Shown piece after piece: positions 1 to 10,222 of a stretch of 64,000 nucleotides of DNA. The position numbers and the translations under genes were made by a program. Under the pieces are notes generated by a model that did not search any database, had not been told where the DNA came from, and saw only the letters and a list, made by a program, of their open reading frames with translations. The number at the start of each line of letters is the position of its first letter. The first letter of the stretch is position 1. Source of the stretch: Arthrobotrys musiformis (taxonomy: Eukaryota; Ascomycota; Orbiliomycetes; Orbiliales; Orbiliaceae); NCBI GenBank assembly GCA_036971715.1, contig JAVHJL010000006.1, positions 992,001 to 1,056,000 of the forward strand, written 5' to 3'.

Positions 1-2307
1 CCCATGTGCACCCAACAATTGGCAGATAACCATTGTGAGTTGACAGGGGACATGGGGATTGAAGTTTATTCGGTTTATGGCAGCATGGGATGAATATTTG
101 CGACCGCATGGACCGAGGTTTGGTAGATTGATATTAGGTGCGGTATGATACTGTTTTCTGGGTATTTTATTTCTATTTCTTTGGGAGCGTTACCTTAGAA
201 GCTTATATCGAGCTTTTCGCGAATATTCTAGCTCAAGCTTCGTGGCAGCACAAGTTCTGCAGCCAGCCGAGCCTGGGTGGCGCGCAATCACCACCTCACT
301 CGGGCTTCTTTTTTTCAAAACAAGAGTGTAGTTTGTCGCGTCCCTCAGGCTGATACTTTAAAAGATTCCCAAGATTCAGATATTTATGCAATATCAGGCA
401 TCCAGAATCAATATTTTCAGCTAAAATATGATTAGAGAGAAAAGAACTTATCTCAAGCTTCTAGAACAAGTAGTGTGGTGTTGAAACTCGACAAAAAACC
501 ACAATCGAAAGCTAACTTAACTACCTGTCCAGGCCTGTTAGCCATTGCATTGGTCGTGGCGACTACCTCTCCTCTTAAGCTTAGCCTAAAGCTAGGCTAA
601 GAGTAAGTCGATTTTTGCTCACAATTAATTTTGTTGATATTTCCTTTGCCCGTAAATTTAAAATACAGAGTAGCTAGTAGGACAGGTTATGATGCTTTTA
701 GTACACATGCATGTTCCATCGATTATGGGTTTAGAGTGACGGCTAATAATATATAATATATTAATCAGATCAGAAAAACAGCGAATGAAGTCAACGCAGA
801 GTCGCGCATATCGATTGGGTAGTTGTGTTTCAACATCCATCTTTCCCCCTGCGGAAAATTCGTGGCTTCTCGCCAACTATAGTCATTACGCATCAGAAGG
901 CTAGCACGAGGGAGGATATTGTGAGAGTTCTGCAACTGCCAGTGGCTGGCCATCCGAGCTGCCGAGTCTGTCAACGATCAAGCCGCGATGACACCAGAGA
1001 GGAGAGGTCACAGCCTCCTATGTAAATCCCAGCTTCGCGAGCTCTTAGTTCGATTGGTCAGAAGCGCTGGCAAACAGTGCATATGCATATATATGTGCGT
1101 GGGGACCTCAAGGACTACAATCACTACGATCCGTCAGCGGGTCCAGAAGCTTAAGTTTGACTGCACCGCAACAGGTACTAGCAAATTGAGATAACACGGT
1201 CGATAACCAGAGTGCAGCTGGCTATTAATATATTTCTTTTCAATCAGAACCCATCGTATACACGTATACACTGATATTGCAACATTTTTTTTTCGCGTTT
1301 TCTAGTCTAGGGCGCGGTCTATCGAGGTCAGCGTAGTTGACATACGCAGACTTGATGGTATAGGCTTACATTAAGGGTACGCGTACGTGTATAACTAAAG
1401 CATCTCGGCCTATAGAGCGTCCTAAAAATCTCTTAATCGGTGCTGCACTTAGCAGGCCACATTTAGCTATAGCGCTACTGAAGGGTACCAATTCCGAATA
1501 CTTGGGAAGAAACGCACGCGGGTCGATATCAACTGCGGTACTGCTAGTTCGCAGTCTTATCAAACTCAAGCTCCCTTCTCGCCTGAGCTTGGCTAAAGCT
1601 GTCAGTCCTGCAACTGAAGTGTGCGGGGCCATGCGGGAAGGCTGAAGACGCCTCACTGATATCCTATTGGCCGACAACAATTGTCGTTACCTCTTGCATG
1701 ATGCGAGTACATCTAGGCCCCTGTAAACGCTGCAGATTTCCATAGCTTGTGTCCTTCTGCGTCGTACCGCTGTGAGACATACAGGATCTGATTTTGCCAA
1801 GTTGATACAGCCAATGGCATAACTCGGTCTCCCGCTAAATTTTCAGAAATGCCTGCAGCTGGATACTTTGACAGAAGAATATACAGGCTCAGAAGGTTGA
1901 TGATATGCGCTCTTCTACAATAGCACAGATATAGTTTCTATCGTGACCCTTGAGCGCCTTGTTCCCCGAACGTTCTATATAAAGGGCCAGGCTTCCCACC
2001 CGACGGTCCATTATCCTCACAATCACCCATCACTACCACATCAGCTTCATATCGGTCTAACTAGCTATAGCTATCCATTCTATCTAAAAATTAACATTGC
2101 TAGCACAACCCGCCTTCAATTCTACAAAACATTTTGTAACTGGTCTCCTTCAATCGACTAAGCGAACAAACACCGGTATACGCGGTACCGCATCTCCAAA
2201 TTCTTCTTCGGCCCCTCACATAAATTTACAAAGATCTCTGCGTACCGCTCCCAGAACTTGTCTCGTAAACCGGAGCTGACCGAAGCCCAGAATGCCATAA
2301 AAATATA
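1..2307. other. Intergenic, no supportable gene
   Basis: AT-rich sequence with only short open frames. None shows a domain, a composition bias or a splice pattern that I would call coding. A 104-codon open frame on the minus strand (1366-1680) has no recognisable feature. A perfect 9-bp inverted repeat lies at 580-601 and is listed separately. Confidence 0.6.
580..601. repeat. Short perfect hairpin (9-bp arms, 4-nt loop)
   Basis: The arm CTTAGCCTA at 580-588 is the exact reverse complement of TAGGCTAAG at 593-601, separated by AAGC. No neighbouring gene explains it. It could be chance, a terminator-like structure, or a relic of a small mobile element. Confidence 0.55.
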
Positions 2308-5300
2308 ATGGAAAAATACATAAAAATTGCCAGCAAGGACACCTACAGTCAGGCACTAGTGCCTGTTGTCAAGGCACCTTCGAAAACGCCTCAGCTAAAG
2401 AATCCTAAAAAGCGTGCTCGCCGATGTCCCCGATTGGATGATGACGAGATCAAAGAGGAAATGCGGTTCCTGTACCAAGTGATGTCGTTGAAGCCAAACG
2501 AAATAGCAGAGAGGATCAACGAGAGTCATAACCTGACAGTAACGTAAGTATATCTCCTCCAAGGTGCGTTCGGTTGCCTCGAGATCTCGCCGATAAAACG
2601 AAATGCAACATGAGCTCAACACAAGGAGCGTTGGATGTCGATTGTAAAAGGTGCCGATTATAAAGACCCAAAAGAGGAGGCCAACTAGCTTGCGACCTCC
2701 TGTATTAAATGAATACTGCGTTTTATTGTTAGATATAGTCCCAGGGGAACGCACTCTAATAGTTTCGTGTCTTTACATAGATCATACCAGGTCCGCGATA
2801 AGCTAAGCAAGCTAGGATATAAAAAGCGTTTGGGACCACAGCAAAGCGAAGTGATATATCGACACTTGGTTAAGCGCCGAGGAACTGGGAAAGAGTCAGA
2901 GGTCATCATTGGTGGGATTAGAACGATTTCGAGGGAGAAGCTTCTAAGGTCAATGGCCCGTAATCTCAAAGCTACCCAGCACTATCACATATCCAAAGGT
3001 TCGTGAGAGAGTCTATCCTTCCCTCATGTGCTCTACAGCTATGCGCACGCAACTCAGTTTTTTGGGGAATGTACGGCCATCGAGGGAAAGAATACGTCTT
3101 TTGGGCTAGCCATTCAGCGTAAGTCGGTACTAGTTCTAAACTGGGATTGGTAGCGGTAGTAGAGCCGTCTCAACAGCTGTACAGACCTAAAGACAGCTTC
3201 AAGCCGCGGCGGAGTTCTCAAAAAAAAAACTGGCCGCAACTGGCCTCGTAAACCAGACACAGCACGGGTTCCCAACTAATAGCGTTGTACACATGTACGG
3301 TTGTGGGCCAATATTGATACTGACGGCCAGTTACTGCGAGTAGGTGTTGGAAACGAACTCGGACCTACCGAGCTACCCGAAAACATACAAATGTGTACAC
3401 CGAAGGCCTTCAATGAGATGTTCCTACCGCTCGCGCTTGCCCCTGTGCCCAGACATATCCCGCTGTCCGTTTTATACAGTCTACCTATATGGGAATTTGG
3501 CCGCGTACTCGCCAAGATCGATATTCGGTACCCCGATATCTACAATGGTAATCTCAAGATTACAGCCCATCAATCGATTCCTCATTCACCTCTTCTCCGT
3601 CTGATTATTTACAGCATATCTAACGATATTCGGCAAACTCGCGTCCCGCATAAAATGGTGCTCCTCAACAAGGTCACAGAATTCAACTTGCAAGAGCCAT
3701 TAAAAGTTTTATTGTCGAATAACTCTGTATCTATTAGGGCAGTATGCGAAAGGCTTTTACCCTGGCTTTATATCATAGGGGAATACGAAATAGTGGAGTT
3801 TATCCGTGGGATTCATGGAATCAAACTTGACCGTTATCAAGCCCTTCATGGTTTTGTGGGGTACATAGCTTTAGGGACCGGATATTTTGAGTCGACGTCG
3901 AGGTCCTTCGATCACATCCTAGTTGAGGTAAAGGCGGAAAAAGACTTAGCACGGCTCGAAATGGCCATCGAGGATATTGAAGAAACGAATACCATCCCCG
4001 AGTCATTCGATCACCTTAAGGCACTTTTTATAGCTTCTTGGCTGGTTCGAAGGGATCTATCGTTATTCGTCCGGATGTGGGACCAAAAGAAAAACCCGGC
4101 CTTTAGACAATGGAGGCACGCTCTTAAGTATGTCTGTGATGGCATTAGGACACCGCTACCTGCAGGAGATCAAAACCAAATAAAACTACTATTAAGTCTA
4201 GGGTTCCATAGAGATCGATGGACGATGACACTCTGGGCGATACTGCGAGACAACTACGATCTTGCAAAGATATTTCTCGAGCATTTTAACCTGATATCAA
4301 TAGAGGAGGAAAAAAACGATATAGCGAGTTTAAATCCTGGAAGTCAAGAAGGGCCGAAGTTCGCCTGGGAGAGATTAAAAATTCCGTTGTTTTACCAACT
4401 TGTAGTTATGGCTGTTGTATTCGATGGAGTATATCAAATACAAAGTCATAGGCCAGGTTGTTTACTGGACCAACAGCAACGGGCCTGGAAAAGCTTCTTT
4501 GAGCATGGGACATCCGCGACCACAACCCTTGAGGCCAAGCTGAATTTGGGATTGATGCTAGCCGAATTTGAAGACTACAGATATTGCATCTTGCGATTGC
4601 TTGTTGAGATGGTCTTTCTGAACTTGGAAATGGCGGATTATGTCGCCCAAGTAATTAAATGGGCCAACTTTTCGATCACTCAGGCAGCCGACCTGCTACC
4701 ATTTTGGGATGAGGGGTTGATCCCACCGCAAAGACCATGCGGGTGCCCAAACGCATATAAATTATATGAAGCTGAGCATCCTTTTCCAGGGGACCCGTGG
4801 AGGAGGTGCTCTACGCGAGTCCCACAGGAGTTTGCTCGGCTTGGGGCAGATCTAACACGCACGGGATTCTGGAGAGCGCATTTCTGGTATTTTTTGGATC
4901 AGGATCTTAATTGTGCATATTATTTGCAAAGGTATGGGAAGATCTTGTGGCACTTCAAGAATTTCCTGAGGTGCCCAGGCATGGTCAACAGTGCCCTCGA
5001 GCTCCCTACTAGGAGGTTGTCGGATGAGTATTGCAAGGTGTTCGGCTTTGGCAATCACGGTCCGCTTAAACCCATCGCTCTTGCGTTGTTTTTGAGAACA
5101 CCATATTTCTTCCTTTGGTTATTGGAATTCGGTGCACATATACCAGAATATCTTCTATCCACCGAAAACAGCCACCAAGCACAATCTCAATTCAACAAAG
5201 AATTTATGGAGGCATGCCGCAACAGGGATTACAGGGCAATCTCCACCCTCTGGCGTTGTCGCATAGAACCCGTGGATACAGGCGAAACAGACCCGTTCAA

Positions 5301-6180
5301 ATTCGAGAGCCGTCAGATTGGAATACATCTGGCAAAATGGCAATTCGATCACGCCGCAAGAATTGCGATCCAGTCGCAAAATCGTCTCTTTCGCATTAGC
5401 CTATTTCTAAGTATTTGTGGCGCCATGAAAGAGCGAAAAGGAAAATGCTCGACAGAAATGAAATCACTGCGGTCTATTCTTGATGCGGGCATCTCACTGG
5501 GGTCTGGAAACACTGTCCTCCACGACCCCGGATTCGCAGCCTACAATCATTCTTATAAGAATTGTCTCCGCAACGCCATTTGCTGCAACAATATCGAGCT
5601 CGTCGAGATGCTGTTGGAGTATGAGACGCAGCTAGATCTACGAAACCAAGGGAGTTCGCTGAAGCCCTACCCTGGTTGCCCTTTGTGCCCGGGAAAGGAT
5701 GGTTATATATATTATGCCGCTGAGTATAGTCTCGAAAGCCTCAAAAGACTAATCGAGCATGGCTTCGATATAAATGGATATATCTGTGGTTGTCCGGCCA
5801 GCGAATCACCTCAGGTTCGAGGAGAAGCTTTATCTGGGGCGTTGTGCTCTGGCAACATGGCCAACCTTGTTTTTGTACTTCAAAATGGGGCCGATATATA
5901 TGCACCCTCCTTCCTCACCCCTACGTCAGCCATCGAGGCTGCTGCTTGGAGAGGCCATCTAGATGCTATGGCTTTAATGTTGTCTGTAGATCCTAACAGT
6001 TACCACCTTGTGCTGCGCTCTAGGGCTGCTGCAAAGGATAATCCATGGGCACATGGTTACATTGTGGACTACATTCGTAATTGGAAGCCAAGGTCAGAAG
6101 CCGTTCTCTTAAATCAGAAAACCACTGTCGAAGGTATTTCGGATTTTACTCCCATTGCACTCTCGGGCGGGTTTTCTTGA
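2308..6180 (+). CDS. Clr5-domain protein with C-terminal ankyrin-like repeats
   Basis: Exon 1 is 2308-2543, followed by an intron 2544-2780 (GTAAGT ... ACATAG). Exon 2 starts at 2781 in the correct phase. Together they encode a fungal Clr5-type N-terminal domain: basic leader, an acidic DDDEIKEEM helix, then SYQVRDKLSKLGYKKRL, which matches the usual 'r-Q-y-k-x-x-l-x-x-W-g-x-r-K' end of Clr5. The main exon is open from 3283 to the stop at 6180 (about 960 residues). It is helical, and its last ~250 residues carry ankyrin-like units (IELVEMLLEYET, SLESLKRLIEHGFDINGY, MANLVFVLQNGADIYAP, HLDAMALML). Clr5 is named after a fission-yeast silencing factor; in filamentous fungi the domain heads many large, poorly characterised proteins. 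The join between about 2960 and 3300 is unresolved: exon 2 ends at an in-frame TGA (3004), and phases do not allow a simple GT-AG intron to 3283. There may be a further small exon ending at a GTAAGT donor at 3119, or the gene may be damaged. Family call fairly sure, exact model not. Confidence 0.72.
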
Positions 6181-7602
6181 ACTCCACGATTCTCAATGTT
6201 GCTTGGGCACCTCATTCGTTGTCTTGAGCCAGTCTCACTCTCCAGCCGACATTCAATTTGGTGTTACGCTGGGTTGCCTCCTCGCCCCCAAGCGCGCATC
6301 CGGCCTATCTTCTACATATACGTTTAATCCAACATTTCCATTTCTTGAAGTTCTTGCTTATACTGTTGTTACTTGCTTTTTTGTGTCTTTCATATCGACG
6401 ATTTCAATTGCAAGCTTGCTGTCGGATACAACACGACACTATATTAGCCAGAAAGTTTAGCAATGTTTCCTACCGCCGTACGAACGGCAGCAGAGACGCT
6501 GCAGCGATTAAAGGGATCCTAGGAAGCTCTTGTTTGGAAAATAGTCCTTATCGGTGTGGCATTTTTCATGGTAGTGCCATTTCAAGTGGGCCTCGTTCGG
6601 GGAGCAACTGATCGAAGTACGCACATACAAACCTTTAGCGCTACCGGAACACGCCTATACATTTAATTAATCTTAATTTCTTCTAGTAGTTTGGTTGCTC
6701 CCCTTACCTTATGGTTGGATCCAGAAGATGCCGGTTCTAAGGATGACTTTCAAGGGGTACATAACGGCTTCGAAGCAAGGAATAACAGTAGTTTAGAGGT
6801 AGGTTATTGTTGCTCAATCCGGGATGTAGAATTTGTACCACCTGGTCTCGTTCCTAGCCTTACCCAGGGTAGTCCATTGTTATCTAACCTTTTTGTTTTC
6901 CGTTGTAGAGTCGATCAGAGTGAAAAGACACCAATTGAATAGGGGCATCAATTGTAACGAATTTTCTAGCAACATTGGCGGCTACCTGTAAATATGCTGT
7001 TCTTTACAACGGGGGCGTAAAGGAGGACTGGAAGTTAAAGCTCTCGGTATTGCATATATTGGTGTGAGGAACACAGTGTCAAGAGCTAGGGGCGTTAAAC
7101 TTGTGTAAACGCTGAAGCTATTTCCCTACTATCATTGATATATGCACAATTTCCCGAATACCTCTTACCTCTCGATTAACGCTGATCTTATGCGAGCGTA
7201 CTATATACGTGATATACGTTATTGCCGTGTCCAGCACGTTTACAAGCCCAGACACCCTGTTATCAGAATAAAGTGTGTTGCAGTTGTTGCACGTTGATAT
7301 TTCGGCTAGTTAAGTGGAGCTTGGAGTTACGTAAGCTACCTAAGCTCTTGATTGTCATGACCCCGGATCGAGTCCTTCCAGAATACATCCGATACGCACG
7401 CCCGAGTTAACTGAGGATTTTGGCCCATTAGCCTGAAATCTGGTGCCGCTTTGACTTGAACCATCTGGGAACGAGACTAACCATTGACAATAGTTGGTTA
7501 TGGTATCGACCGGGAGGCATCCTTGACTGCGTTGACGGCCTCAAATTCTCCGTCCTCCCCACCAACGTCCTTTCGAATACTTTAGAGTGATAATATAATT
7601 AC
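6181..7602. other. Intergenic, no supportable gene
   Basis: Separates the Clr5-ankyrin gene from the FAH-family gene. Only short overlapping frames without recognisable domains. The pyrimidine-rich stretch just before 7603 is compatible with a promoter or 5' UTR but contains no motif I can name. Confidence 0.55.
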
Positions 7603-8691
7603 ATGTTTCGACGTCCATTGGGAGTCCTTTCCAAGCATTCGTATACGCCTGCATTATTATTACCGGCTCGCCGATATACGTACCGCAATATACAGACGAT
7701 GGCGACGTGGAAGAACCTCATCCGGTTTATTGCCGAGGAAGACGGGCAGGAACATCTCGGAGACGTCGATCGCGCGAAGTATCCTGACGTCGGGCTGGCA
7801 GTACATGACGGGGAGGTTGTTACCGCAAGAGAGGTCAATGGGAGTGTGTTTGATGGGATTGTGAGCGATAGGGTGCTTACCGTTTCTCGGGTCTGTATTC
7901 CCCCACCCCTCCTGCAGTAACAGGAATAGAAGGCTGGGGATTTGGAGGTCTAACGACGGTGGATAGTAATAGCTACTCTGCCCGCTTCCAACCTCTGCGG
8001 TACCGATAATTCGGTGTTTGGGATTAAACTACCGCGACCACGCGCACGAAGCTAAAATGCCAATCCCGGATGTTCCCGTTCTGTTCATAAAGCCACGAAC
8101 CTCGCTGAATGGTCCCCACCCGTCGAAAATCGTTGTGCCGAAGGCAGTGCAAGACGGTACTAGCGACTACGAGGCCGAGTTGACCATCGTTATCTCCAAG
8201 ACGGGAAAGGATATTCCAGAAGACAAAGCGCTGGAATACGTCCTAGGATACACGGCTGGAAACGATGTCAGCTCGAGAAAATCGCAATTTGAGAATAGCC
8301 AGTGGAGTTATAGTAAAGGATTCGATGGCTCTGCTCCTATTGGACCTGTTATTGTTAGAGAGGGGGGGCTGGATCCGCACAACGTGGGAATTAAGGCGAT
8401 ATACAACGGGCAGACGGTGCAGGATAGTAATACGAAGGAAATGATATTCAGCGTGCAGCATACGGTTTCTTTCTTGTCTAGGGGCACGACTTTGGAGGCG
8501 GGGACGGTGATTATGACGGGGACACCGCCAGGGATTGGGGCTATGAGGGAGCCAAAGATCGTGCTCGGGGATGGGGATGATATCAGGGTTTGGATTGAGG
8601 GAATTGGTAAGTCCTCTCTCCCATCTTTTTCTTCGTCTTGGTCCTAATTGGAGTAGGGACATTGGTGAACAAGGTGCATTATGAGAAATGA
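7603..8691 (+). CDS. Fumarylacetoacetate hydrolase family protein (FAHD1-like)
   Basis: Three exons: 7603-7890, 7973-8606 and 8657-8691, with introns of 82 and 50 nt, giving 318 residues. The splices restore the family core across junction 1, reading PIIRCLGLNYRDHAHEA (canonical 'lGLNYrdHa.E'). Further hallmarks are VLFIKP, DYEAELTIVI (the paired acidic residues of the metal site), GYTAGNDVSSR, the KGFDGSAPIGP segment and MTGTPPGIG. The C-terminus ends in GTLVNKVHYEK. The family catalyses Mg2+-dependent hydrolysis or decarboxylation of acylpyruvates, oxaloacetate and related 2-oxo acids. The first ~32 residues are basic and hydroxylated with few acids, which could be a mitochondrial targeting sequence. 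An internal Met at 7699 (MATWKN) would give a shorter cytosolic form. The exact substrate cannot be told from sequence. The first donor (GTCTGT) is not optimal, but phase and homology agree. Confidence 0.9.
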
Positions 8692-8821
8692 TGAAGGCAG
8701 TCATATGCTGGTCTAATTGGTATCATAACGATCGTGGTATCTGGTATCAGAAGTATATACATGAACGAATGTGTGTGAATATAAATAAAAATCATAAAAG
8801 GATAAAAGAAGAAGCGAAAAT

Positions 8822-10222
8822 TTACGAAGACGGTCCGACCATATGCGCATGCGTCCTCTTCAACGATCTGTGTCTGGCCAGATGGCTCTTCCTCGCACCG
8901 CCGCTGGGCTTTGGCTCTTCGGCTTGGACTTGTACCTCCTCGACAGCAGGCATCTTGACAACTTCCTCGACAACATCCCTCTTAGCTTCGGCCTTAACCT
9001 CGACAGCCTCCTCAGCGTCCCTCTTATCCTTCTTATAGGCACCGCAGACATTCCACTTGACAGACTCCTTCAAGTTCTTTGGAATGACACCGGCCCTGAC
9101 GGCATCCCTGTATCCCCACCTCCAATCACCCAACTCGGTCTTCCAGTTCCAGAACACCCATCCGAGCCCGCTCCTCTCGTACATCTGCTGCTGAGCCACG
9201 AACCACTTTCCGAACCACTCAACCGCATCAGCACCAGAGGTCTTGAACATATCGCTCTCCTGTAGGTTATCGGGAACACTCAAACTCCACTCTCCAACAA
9301 CCAATGGTTTCTTGCATCCCAAGCTTGCGGTGCAGCTGTAGCTCATGTAGCTCTCCCTGGTAGGGGTGACAGAAGTATCCCACTTAACGTACTTGTGGTA
9401 GTCGTAGCTCATGAGTTCAGAACTTTCTTGAATAGCCTGGTTTGGGTTTCCGGATCCCCACATCTCATCCATGAACATAACGTGGAGTTGCTTGGACTTC
9501 TTGATCTTCAACTCGCGCTCGACGTATCTAATCCTCTTCCATGCCTTTGGGTAGAACTCGGAGACCAAAGAGGCGGTAACATCTGGGTGCCAAGCAAGTG
9601 GCTCGTTAACAACTTGCAACATCCCAACGGTACCGAAGACCTCAGGCTTCATATGAATCTTCCTAGTGATCCAACCCAAAAAGGTAACGGCGCGAGTATA
9701 CTGATAATCCTGATAAAACCCCGGTGTCGGGGCGTATTGTCCCGTGAACGCATTTTTATCGATCTGTGCTCCCGGAGCACCGTGTAAATCGAGGATTACA
9801 TAAAGCCCCAACTTCTTCGCCGCCTTGCAAATCTTTTCTAGGTAGGGGTATCCGCCCTTGGGGAAGTGCTCTGAATCACGGTAGACTAGATCTTCGAGCA
9901 TCCAGTAACCGACGGGGATACGAACGGTATTAATACCATACGACACCATTTCCTTGAGGTCGGCTTCAGTGATCCATGTTTTCCAGTGGTTGGCGAAGGT
10001 TTTGTCGGCTTGTTGCTGGCCTAGGGACATGACGCAGTCGAATTCGGATTTCTGGTCGCCGCATTTCATGTTTTGCCATGTTACGTGCTGAAGCCATGGT
10101 TCGATTACAAATAGGCCACCGAGGTTGACACCGCGGATTGTGGAGGAGTCCTTTGTTGGGAGCCAGGCGGTTGTGAAGGGGAGGGCGGTAAGGAGAGTTG
10201 TGAAGAGAGTTGTTGGACGCAT
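8822..10222 (-). CDS. Secreted GH5 exo-beta-1,3-glucanase (Exg1-like)
   Basis: Single-exon gene of 466 residues. It starts with a classical signal peptide (MRPTTLFTTLLTALPFTTAW). The catalytic module follows the fungal exo-1,3-glucanase pattern of GH5: IRGVNLGGLFVIEPWL, GINTVRIPVGYWML, VILDLHGAPGAQ, VVNEPLA with the acid/base Glu, and LVVGEWSLS with the nucleophile Glu. Such enzymes release glucose from the non-reducing ends of wall beta-1,3-glucan during wall remodelling or nutrition. The domain ends near CGAY; about 70 further residues form a charged tail with two Lys-Arg dibasic sites and an Arg/His-rich end, not part of the usual Exg1 fold. The stop lies only 130 bp from the convergent FAH-family gene, so the two transcripts probably have closely spaced or overlapping 3' ends. 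The sequence upstream of the start (10223 onward) includes a long purine tract. Confidence 0.93.
   Translation of the reverse strand: MRPTTLFTTLLTALPFTTAWLPTKDSSTIRGVNLGGLFVIEPWLQHVTWQNMKCGDQKSEFDCVMSLGQQQADKTFANHWKTWITEADLKEMVSYGINTVRIPVGYWMLEDLVYRDSEHFPKGGYPYLEKICKAAKKLGLYVILDLHGAPGAQIDKNAFTGQYAPTPGFYQDYQYTRAVTFLGWITRKIHMKPEVFGTVGMLQVVNEPLAWHPDVTASLVSEFYPKAWKRIRYVERELKIKKSKQLHVMFMDEMWGSGNPNQAIQESSELMSYDYHKYVKWDTSVTPTRESYMSYSCTASLGCKKPLVVGEWSLSVPDNLQESDMFKTSGADAVEWFGKWFVAQQQMYERSGLGWVFWNWKTELGDWRWGYRDAVRAGVIPKNLKESVKWNVCGAYKKDKRDAEEAVEVKAEAKRDVVEEVVKMPAVEEVQVQAEEPKPSGGARKSHLARHRSLKRTHAHMVGPSS

Noticed and set aside
1366..1680. 104-codon minus-strand frame as a gene or transposon remnant
   Set aside because: No recognisable motif, no splice context and no repeat partner in the window.
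7445..7475. Possible tRNA on the minus strand (GGTTCAAGTC)
   Set aside because: The flanking bases do not form a T stem, and no cloverleaf can be drawn.
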